DNA from: Alphaproteobacteria bacterium
GTDB taxonomy: Bacteria; Pseudomonadota; Alphaproteobacteria; Micavibrionales; Micavibrionaceae
NCBI GenBank assembly: GCA_023141075.1
Contig: JAGLKL010000055.1
Span: forward strand, 1 to 7,986
DNA: 7,986 bases
Direction of reading: 5' to 3'
Part shown: positions 1 through 5,740 of the stretch, piece by piece
Position numbering within the stretch: the stretch's first letter is position 1
How the letters are laid out: the number at the start of each line of letters is the position of its first letter
Notes under the pieces: generated by a model
What the model was told of the DNA's origin: nothing
The model's database searches: none
Seen by the model: the letters and a program-made list of their open reading frames with translations, nothing else
Position numbers and translations under genes: made by a program

Positions 1-2
1 TT

Positions 3-1106
3 ATTACACAAACAATAAATCTGGACATTGGATTCATAAACGAGCCAATCGACTTTTTGGATGTTGCCGGCACGATCGGCTATAACTTCACCGGCTCGAA
101 CAGTAGCACCACGATCTACAATATGTCTCAGGAATTTCAGGATCCTGAAGGAAGAATAAACAATTATACTATCTCGAACCTTTCATCGAACATAAACTTC
201 GATGCTGAAGGGGCGATAGAAATAGATAGCAACGGACAGCTAATAATTGCCTTGGACAACACAATCACGCCGGAAACGTTCACCTTTGATATCACAGTTC
301 ACTCATGGGACGGACAAACCGCAACACAGCAATTCACTTATGATGTCGTAACTTCAACAAATCATACCGGCTCGGTCTTTGACACTACGGTTGAGACAGG
401 AACAGTGTACAACACTGACGCTACAACAATCGATTTTCTTAGTCTCTGCAGAACCGTTTTTGCAAACAGCACCGACACGGATAAAACTGTAACCATTGAT
501 GCTGACTTGGCAACCGTAGTTCTTGGTGGCGGCCTTGATACCATTTATATTGATGGTATAAATGCAAATGTAAAAGCCGGTGATGGATATGACCACTTTT
601 ATATAAACGACAATGATTACAACGTATACGGCGAAGGAGGAAACGACCGCTTTGAATCCTATCTAGGCAAAGTCGGAAACATATATGGAGGAGAAGGCAA
701 CGATAGGATATACATTGACGGCGAAACCGTCTCTTCCTTATCAGGAACCCACACTTTTGACGGTGGGATCGGGTATGATACGCTCATATATAACGACGTC
801 GGAAACGTTGATTTTAGTATAATACCTGATGGCGTTCTCCATAATCTGGAACAAATCAGTCTCCTTAATAACCAGACCAACACAATAGACCTCACATATA
901 ACGATGTCGTTGATATGACAGATAATGACAACGTCTTGTTCATCAGAACGGACACCAGCGTTACTGACACAGTCAACTTCCATAGCGGCCCGAATACTTT
1001 TGTGAATGCCGGCGTTACAAACCACGCCGGGAATGATTACCGAGTGCTTACAGACGGTAATATCACTTTATTAGTTGATACAGATGCCTCAATAAACATG
1101 ATTTAA
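3..1106 (+). CDS. C-terminal part of a large RTX-type, type I secreted surface protein (5' end off window)
   Basis: The reading frame is open from base 3, so this is the 3' part of a longer gene; a TTG at 57 is only an internal codon. About 367 residues are visible. First comes a cadherin/dystroglycan-like beta domain (about nt 130-345), with DPEG near its start, a GQL turn and a VHSWDGQTATQQFTYDV end strand. Next are about five degenerate RTX calcium-binding nonapeptides (525-788). The last 100 residues resemble the C-terminal region of large type I secreted adhesins: LEQISLL, TIDLTYNDVVDMTDNDNVLFI, then a YRVLTDGNITLLVD end. In that family the C-terminus carries the uncleaved secretion signal read by an ABC/MFP/TolC exporter; none is encoded here. 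Calcium-dependent folding outside the cell is known for RTX repeats. Adhesin is more likely than enzyme because no catalytic domain is visible, but the missing N-terminal part could change that. The stop codon TAA touches a repeat element. Confidence 0.85.
   Translation: MTQTINLDIGFINEPIDFLDVAGTIGYNFTGSNSSTTIYNMSQEFQDPEGRINNYTISNLSSNINFDAEGAIEIDSNGQLIIALDNTITPETFTFDITVHSWDGQTATQQFTYDVVTSTNHTGSVFDTTVETGTVYNTDATTIDFLSLCRTVFANSTDTDKTVTIDADLATVVLGGGLDTIYIDGINANVKAGDGYDHFYINDNDYNVYGEGGNDRFESYLGKVGNIYGGEGNDRIYIDGETVSSLSGTHTFDGGIGYDTLIYNDVGNVDFSIIPDGVLHNLEQISLLNNQTNTIDLTYNDVVDMTDNDNVLFIRTDTSVTDTVNFHSGPNTFVNAGVTNHAGNDYRVLTDGNITLLVDTDASINMI
525..788 (+). repeat. Degenerate RTX (GGxGxDxux) nonapeptide repeats inside the secreted protein
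   Basis: Five units can be read in frame: GGGLDTIYI, AGDGYDHFY, GEGGNDRFE, GGEGNDRIY and GGIGYDTLI. Spacers of 8 to 16 residues separate them, so they do not form one continuous tandem array. Only GGEGNDRIY fully fits the consensus. GEGGNDRFE is in register but starts Gly-Glu, and the others vary at the Gly or Asp positions. Repeats of this type bind calcium in a parallel beta-roll in known RTX proteins. With so few and such irregular units, the roll here would be short. Confidence 0.75.
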
Positions 1107-1230
1107 TACCAATTTGTATTCATTTAATGAATATGAATTGATAGGTTGCGACTGCGACCCGCACGATAGTGCGAAGCTTACGTGGCGTTTGAACGTCGAT
1201 TATCATCCTTTAAAATGAGAATCGGTATAA
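1104..1230. mobile_element. Candidate MITE-like element with imperfect terminal inverted repeats
   Basis: The left end reads TAATACCAATTTGTATTCAT. The reverse complement of the right end reads TTATACCGATTCTCATTTTA. With a 3-base gap they share the pattern TACC[A/G]ATT...TCATTT. The interior is non-coding and more GC-rich, and includes a perfect 5-bp stem with a GATA loop (CGCAC/GTGCG, 1160-1173). About 127 bases, terminal inverted repeats and no ORF fit a miniature inverted-repeat transposable element. TA-rich bases flank both ends, but I cannot define a clean target duplication. It could instead be a REP-like or regulatory repeat of the intergenic region between two convergent genes. The claim depends on finding other copies in the genome. 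Confidence 0.35.
1110..1140. repeat. AT-rich inverted repeat, 15-bp stem with a 3-base loop
   Basis: The arms 1110-1124 and 1126-1140 are complementary about base 1125. The inner core ATTCAT-TTA-ATGAAT (1118-1132) pairs perfectly. The outward extension to C1110/G1140 needs only two G-T pairs (1115/1135 and 1116/1134). It lies 4 bases after the RTX stop codon and between two convergent genes. There is no T run after it on either strand, so it is not a standard intrinsic terminator, although it could slow polymerase or block 3' exonucleases. It may simply be the folded end of the MITE-like element. Confidence 0.6.
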
Positions 1231-1246
1231 TGTTAAGATAATAATA

Positions 1247-2950
1247 TCAAGCACACAGAGCGCTTTTATCTTCTTTCACCATTTCTTCGTCTTCCGAAAG
1301 AAACGCTGCCTCTATGTGTTTCTCGGTTTCAGTGCTTATATGCAAAGCCAGTTTTGAGCGCCGCCAGAGCATATCTTGCGCATCGAACACCCATTCATGC
1401 TCTCTCAAGTAATTCAACTCGGCTTCATAAACGCCGTCCCCGTAATGCTCACCAAGCCCCTCAAGAGAAGTAGCCTCCCCTATAATCATCTCCATACGCG
1501 TTCCATAAGCATAAACATAGCGCCGTAAAAGATCATCGGGCAACCAAGGATAATCCCGTTTTTGCATAGACATATAGTCATCCAGACTCTTGTGATAGAC
1601 AAAGCCCGGCTTCGAGATATCTTCATGCCCATTCTCCCGGAATTTTGCACTCACCAAAGGTTCAAAAGCCGTCCACCCACCCACCATACGCCCGGAAAGA
1701 GTCATAAGCCGATCAACAACGTCCTGCGCCAAAATCCTGTACTGTTCCATTTTACCGCCATAAACCGATATAAGAGGAATATCGCGGCGCTTGTGATGAT
1801 AAATGTAATAATCACAAATCGCCCCACCCGAAACACAATCAATCGCAACAGGGTGCACAGCGCTAAAAGCAAAAACGACATCACTTTGCATAACAGGCTT
1901 TTCAAATGCTGCGTTATACGCCTCAATCAAATAGCGTGTTTCCTTTTCCGAAATCTTTGCCTCTCGCGGATCGGCATCCCCTTTGTAATCTTCCCGAGAA
2001 GCTCCAACGAGCGTATATTGCCCTTCATAAGGCATAACATAAACAACGCGCCCGTTATCCTGACGTAACATATAAGCGTGATCGCCTTTATATTGACGCG
2101 GCAAAATAACGTGACTGTCCTTAGCAAACTTCACCTGCGGTAAATCCGGATCACTCTTACCAATCCCTACCTTATTGACAAAATCACAAACCCACGGCCC
2201 TGTTGCATTAACAACCATCGAAGCACTCACATCGATCCTGTCCTCCCCACGCGTATCACGCAAACTCACACGCCAGCATCCGTCCCGCGCCTGCAAGCCC
2301 TCGCACGTCGTATAAGTCAAAATTCTTGCTCCGCGTGATGCTGCATCAATGGCATTACAAACCACCAGACGCGTATCATCCACCCAACATCCCGTAAATA
2401 TCAGCATCTTTCGTGCAAGCCGCTTTGCGTAGTCTTTTTCTGTGATATTGCCTAAAAACCGCAGTCTTTCGTGAGGTTTCATGATCGTCGTGTTATCTTC
2501 TTCCTCTCCCAGCTCTGGATTTTTCAGTGGTGCCAGCCTTTCATCATCACCGTTCAATACACAAAGACGCGTGCGAGCCAACAAATTCCGTTCACTCAAA
2601 AAATTATGCAACCAGAGCTTCGCACGCCAAAACAAGCTGGATATCGACCCTTTTTGATCATTCTGGTCAAGCGGCATAACACACACCATCGGGTGAAAAA
2701 GGTGTTGTGCACTTTTATATAATATCTCACGTTCTTTCAGAGATTTAACGCTCGCAGAAATAGCTTTTTTTTCTAAATCCAGCACTCCACCATGTACAAG
2801 CTTCGAAGTGGCAGAAGATGTCGCTCCGGCCAGATCATGAGCCTCGACAAGCAATACCGACAACCCCCTGCCCGCAGCATCTCTCGCGATACTAACGCCG
2901 TTGAGGCCTCCGCCTATCACACATAAATCATAATGCAGTTTTTGCGACAT
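1247..2950 (-). CDS. GlpD-family FAD-dependent dehydrogenase with a divergent active site
   Basis: The 567-residue protein aligns along its length with aerobic glycerol-3-phosphate dehydrogenase GlpD (about 500 residues in E. coli), which oxidises glycerol 3-phosphate to DHAP at the inner membrane and passes electrons to quinone. Seen here: the dinucleotide fold (residues 7-36, IGGGLNG and a Glu ending strand 2), ATSSATSKLVHGG (43-55), CWVDDTRLV (188-196), NATGPWV (248-254), KDSH (277-280), YGGK (397-400), and a C-terminal domain with EAELNYLREHEWVFDAQDMLW (509-529). Substrate-site residues differ: GGLRYLE is GGVLDLE, SGVRPL is SAVHPV, TRDY is ICDY and GGKLTTYR is GGKMEQYR. There are also about 40 extra residues around 95-185 and an acidic tail. 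The ATG at 2948-2950 is chosen because family homology begins there; a TTG at 3010 would add 20 unrelated residues. Neither start has a good ribosome site. The gene lies 78 bases after the receiver gene and may be co-transcribed with it. Family placement is firm; activity as a glycerol-3-phosphate dehydrogenase is doubtful. Confidence 0.85.
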   Translation of the reverse strand: MSQKLHYDLCVIGGGLNGVSIARDAAGRGLSVLLVEAHDLAGATSSATSKLVHGGVLDLEKKAISASVKSLKEREILYKSAQHLFHPMVCVMPLDQNDQKGSISSLFWRAKLWLHNFLSERNLLARTRLCVLNGDDERLAPLKNPELGEEEDNTTIMKPHERLRFLGNITEKDYAKRLARKMLIFTGCWVDDTRLVVCNAIDAASRGARILTYTTCEGLQARDGCWRVSLRDTRGEDRIDVSASMVVNATGPWVCDFVNKVGIGKSDPDLPQVKFAKDSHVILPRQYKGDHAYMLRQDNGRVVYVMPYEGQYTLVGASREDYKGDADPREAKISEKETRYLIEAYNAAFEKPVMQSDVVFAFSAVHPVAIDCVSGGAICDYYIYHHKRRDIPLISVYGGKMEQYRILAQDVVDRLMTLSGRMVGGWTAFEPLVSAKFRENGHEDISKPGFVYHKSLDDYMSMQKRDYPWLPDDLLRRYVYAYGTRMEMIIGEATSLEGLGEHYGDGVYEAELNYLREHEWVFDAQDMLWRRSKLALHISTETEKHIEAAFLSEDEEMVKEDKSALCA

Positions 2951-3028
2951 GATACGCAGAATACAATATGTTCTGGACAATGAAAAGGGAATACATGCTG
3001 CAACGCGCAAAGATAATACGCATAAAAA

Positions 3029-3433
3029 TCACATAATTTTTCTCAACACTATACGAAGTTTTGCTTCAAGCTGCGCCGAAGAAAACGGCTTGCGGATATA
3101 AGCCGTTACACCAGAGCTTTTGGCTTCAATTACTGAGTCCATATCATCGCGTCCTGTAACCATCAAAAACGGAATATCGGGATCTACGGAGCGAATCTGA
3201 CGCAACAGCTCAACCCCGCTTAAACTTGGCATATTCCAGTCACACACAATGACATCGACGAAATCGAATGCAGCATCAATAAATTCCAGAGCCTGCCGTC
3301 CGTCTTTTGATTCAAATATCTGCGTAACCCCCATATCGGAAAACATATCTTTCAGCATTGTCCTTGCCTCGGCTTGGTCATCCACGACAAGGATTTTCAC
3401 GTCTTCGAGTCTTTTACCATTCATAGACATCAC
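3029..3433 (-). CDS. Single-domain CheY-like response regulator (receiver only)
   Basis: This is a 134-residue receiver domain with no output domain. The acidic pair Asp18-Asp19 follows ILVV. The phospho-acceptor Asp65 sits in VIVCDWNMP, a CheY-like DWNMP motif. The switch Thr93 is in MVTG, the aromatic switch residue is Tyr112, and Lys115 is in RKPF. All catalytic residues are present, so phosphorylation is expected. The GTG start (3431-3433) overlaps the kinase TGA by 4 bases; the next codon is ATG (3428-3430), also usable. A strong GGGAGG lies 6 bases before the GTG and 9 before the ATG, so the sequence cannot decide between them. Overlap with the kinase gene implies translational coupling and a shared pathway. 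Without a DNA-binding or enzymatic domain it must act by protein contact or as a phosphate shuttle or sink; its target is not visible here. Confidence 0.93.
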   Translation of the reverse strand: MMSMNGKRLEDVKILVVDDQAEARTMLKDMFSDMGVTQIFESKDGRQALEFIDAAFDFVDVIVCDWNMPSLSGVELLRQIRSVDPDIPFLMVTGRDDMDSVIEAKSSGVTAYIRKPFSSAQLEAKLRIVLRKIM

Positions 3434-5547
3434 ACACGTCCTCCCATAATATCATCAAAATGCTCCCATCGCGGTATATTAACTACATTCCCGGTCTTTT
3501 GCCCACCAGATCCCCCATATCCTTCTATAAGTGTAAAACACAGCATTTGGACCAATTTCTCATAAGCAACAGGCTTAGCAATAAACACGGCATCTTCCGG
3601 CAATGCTATCGGTGCCATATTACCACTTGCCGGAAACCCGCTCATAAAAATAACTTTTGTATCGGGACGCAGTGCCGTTACCAGTTCAGCCAATTTCACA
3701 CCATTAACTTCCGGCATCAAAACATCGGTTAGCAACACATCAATCTTTTCTTCGAAATCTTCCTGACACACTAGGGCATCCGCACCATTAGACGCAGAAA
3801 GCACATGCATACCCAGATCTTCGAGCATACAAACAACAACCTCGAGTAAGTCCGGCTCATCCTCGGCAACAAGCGCCGTATATCCATCGAGCCTCACCGT
3901 TTCAGGAAGATCCGTATCACCAGAGAAAATTCTTGCGCCCTCTCCATCACTTCGCGGTATATAAATCGACATCGTCGTCCCATGCCCTAATTTGCTAATA
4001 ACGTCCAGTTGTCCCCCAAGCTCTTTTGCCAAACCATAAACAACCGACATCCCTAGCCCGGTTCCTTTACCCTGTTCCTTGGTCGTAAAAAACGGATCAA
4101 AGATGCGCTCTAATATTTCATTATCCATGCCCGTGCCATTATCAATAACACTTAGACATACAAAATCCTGAGTCTCTTCCATCCCTTCACGAACATGCTG
4201 TGGAACATCCTCTTTATCCATGCAAGACAACACGATTCCCAGTTCACCACCATCAGGCATAGCATCTCGTGCATTGACCACAAAATTCATAAGAACCTGT
4301 TCAACCGAAGACGTGCTCCCCCTGACATATACCCCTTTCTCACGCTCCTCACTTGGAAAGGACACTTTGACTTTGATAGCAGCGCCCACAAGCGGCTCCA
4401 GAAATTCAACTTGTTCTGTAACCAGATCACGCATATCCAGAGTACTTTTCTCAACGACCCTGTGACTGCTGAATGTAAGCATTTTGCGTGTTAAATCTGC
4501 ACCGCGTTTTGCGGCAACATCAATTTTTGTAAGATACCCTCTTTCAACCTTGTTCTTTTTCGGTAATGTTCTGTCCATCATCGTGCAATAACCACTAATA
4601 ATGGAAAGGGCGTTATTGAAATCATGCGCCACACCCGCAGCCAGTCCCCCTAAGGACTCGAGCTTTTGAGCCTTAAAGAACTCGGCTTCACGTTGCTTAT
4701 GCAGCGTAACATCTGATAAAAGCCCAATATACAAGTCTAATTCTCCGTCATGATAAGCCGGTGAAAGCGCCAAAGTATAATGGCGTTTCGTCTCGGTTTT
4801 TGTATCTTTGACATCATCTAATTCCAATTCAATCTCCGAACATTTCAGTATCGCCGATATATATTTTTCACGTTCATGCGTATCAGAGAACAAGGGAGCC
4901 AGCACACCCCATCCTTCTTCATCCAAAACATCAAAGTCACAATTTATAAAAGCATAAAAAGCATCATTGGCAAACAAAATTGGATTGCCCTCTTGTTTGG
5001 GATCGCTGACCACTATCCCCGTTGATATCGCTTGAACAGCCTGCATAAGCTGATAGCTAAGTTTATCAAGATGTTGAAGTTGCTTTTCCCTGCGTTGTAC
5101 AACGCTAATATCAATCATGGTAGAAAGCGTCATGCCGTTATCAAGCTTACGAGCACTCACCAAGCATAAAAATTTCTCATCATAATGAATGACCTCGCAA
5201 AATTCGGGTGGCTTATCACCAAAATCAAAATGGCTTATGATTGTATTTTTGACACTATCATCATAATCGACTGCATTATCATATAAATAATCCAGAAATT
5301 CAGACAAGGTCGCTTTGCTATCTTTACAAGCTATAAATGTGTGAAACTTCGATGTCACAAGATCATTCATATAAACCAGATTGCCCTTGGCATCAAATGC
5401 AATTTGCCCATAATCCGAGGCGTTCAAAACGGCATCAAAAACACTTAAAACAGCCCTTCTCGACCTACATTTTGCAAATAGATATAAAAAAGGAATAATC
5501 AAAGATATGGAAATAATACTGAAGATATCAGGCAGTTGATTTGGCAC
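3430..5547 (-). CDS. Membrane-anchored hybrid sensor histidine kinase (TM-PAS-PAS-HisKA-HATPase-REC)
   Basis: The 705-residue protein has one N-terminal membrane segment (about residues 8-25) followed by basic residues (RSRR), putting the rest in the cytoplasm. Two PAS-like regions follow (about 34-150 and 165-285); the second ends in a DVTLHKQREAEFFKAQKLESLG linker typical of PAS kinases. The HisKA H-box is GVAHDFNN with phospho-acceptor His308. The ATPase domain has an N-box (NARDAM, Asn425), DNGTGM (469-474), DPFFTTK (484-490) and GKGTGLGM (493-500). A C-terminal receiver (about 556-672) has Glu562-Asp563, acceptor Asp608 in LLTDVLMP, Ser636 and Lys658. The architecture and H-box resemble CckA-type kinases of alphaproteobacteria, but orthology is not shown. 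The start is GTG at 5545-5547: an in-frame TAG lies 9 bases upstream (5557-5559) and no ATG occurs before codon 60. GGGGA lies 3 bases before the GTG. No sensory ligand is recognisable. No HPt protein is encoded nearby to receive phosphate from the attached receiver. Confidence 0.93.
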   Translation of the reverse strand: MPNQLPDIFSIISISLIIPFLYLFAKCRSRRAVLSVFDAVLNASDYGQIAFDAKGNLVYMNDLVTSKFHTFIACKDSKATLSEFLDYLYDNAVDYDDSVKNTIISHFDFGDKPPEFCEVIHYDEKFLCLVSARKLDNGMTLSTMIDISVVQRREKQLQHLDKLSYQLMQAVQAISTGIVVSDPKQEGNPILFANDAFYAFINCDFDVLDEEGWGVLAPLFSDTHEREKYISAILKCSEIELELDDVKDTKTETKRHYTLALSPAYHDGELDLYIGLLSDVTLHKQREAEFFKAQKLESLGGLAAGVAHDFNNALSIISGYCTMMDRTLPKKNKVERGYLTKIDVAAKRGADLTRKMLTFSSHRVVEKSTLDMRDLVTEQVEFLEPLVGAAIKVKVSFPSEEREKGVYVRGSTSSVEQVLMNFVVNARDAMPDGGELGIVLSCMDKEDVPQHVREGMEETQDFVCLSVIDNGTGMDNEILERIFDPFFTTKEQGKGTGLGMSVVYGLAKELGGQLDVISKLGHGTTMSIYIPRSDGEGARIFSGDTDLPETVRLDGYTALVAEDEPDLLEVVVCMLEDLGMHVLSASNGADALVCQEDFEEKIDVLLTDVLMPEVNGVKLAELVTALRPDTKVIFMSGFPASGNMAPIALPEDAVFIAKPVAYEKLVQMLCFTLIEGYGGSGGQKTGNVVNIPRWEHFDDIMGGRV
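3440..3445 (-). promoter_or_regulatory. Strong Shine-Dalgarno site for the receiver gene
   Basis: The minus strand reads GGGAGG here, inside the last codons of the upstream kinase gene. The spacer is 6 bases to the GTG start and 9 bases to the adjacent ATG. It is the clearest ribosome site in the window. The receiver can therefore be translated by fresh initiation as well as by coupling, and may be made in excess over the kinase. Confidence 0.7.
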
Positions 5548-5740
5548 GTTTCCCCACTAAGATACTCTTAAACAAACGCTAGCACATATTTTACTGATTA
5601 ACACCATGGCTGCATAGCTTTTCATACCATTTAACATACAGTTGTGTTAGACTACGACACTCGAAGATATGTTCTCCACATACTCATACTTTCTAATATT
5701 CTTCCTGTGAATACCTGTTCTTCCAACAATTCACTTATCC
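5548..5740. other. Divergent intergenic region between the kinase operon and the YjbH-family gene
   Basis: These 193 bases separate two divergent genes, so they should contain promoters for both. The stretch is AT-rich and non-coding on both strands. I see no convincing sigma-70 pair, no clear operator palindrome, no terminator and no riboswitch. A TAATAT at about 5694-5699 could be a -10 box for the rightward gene, but no good -35 accompanies it. The shared region leaves room for joint regulation of the two sides, which the sequence does not prove. Confidence 0.5.

Noticed and set aside
57..59. TTG as the start of the RTX-type gene
   Set aside because: The frame stays open back to base 3 with protein-like sequence, there is no ribosome site before it, and the visible domains need a long N-terminal part. 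It is an internal codon.
1110..1140. Intrinsic transcription terminator for the RTX gene or the GlpD-like gene
   Set aside because: The stem is AT-rich and is not followed by a T run on either strand, so it lacks the standard terminator form. It is recorded as an inverted repeat only.
1562..2068. Open frame of 168 codons on the plus strand, antisense to the GlpD-like gene
   Set aside because: It has no recognisable domain and is rich in His, Asn and Arg as expected of a shadow frame. The opposite strand carries a clear protein family across the same bases.
2765..2772. Run of eight T (eight A on the coding strand) in the GlpD-like gene, next to the altered GGVLDLE motif; possible frameshift
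   Set aside because: Family sequence is in the same frame before the run (ATSSATSKLVHGG) and after it (SLKEREILYKSA), and the codon count between GG and LE equals that of canonical GlpD. The substitutions are therefore not a frameshift artefact.
2948..3021. Two near-identical TGCGTAT[T/C]AT words flanking the spacer before the GlpD-like gene (minus strand)
   Set aside because: One copy overlaps the start codon, the words are only ten bases long with one mismatch, and no third copy or symmetry is seen. Chance is a sufficient explanation.
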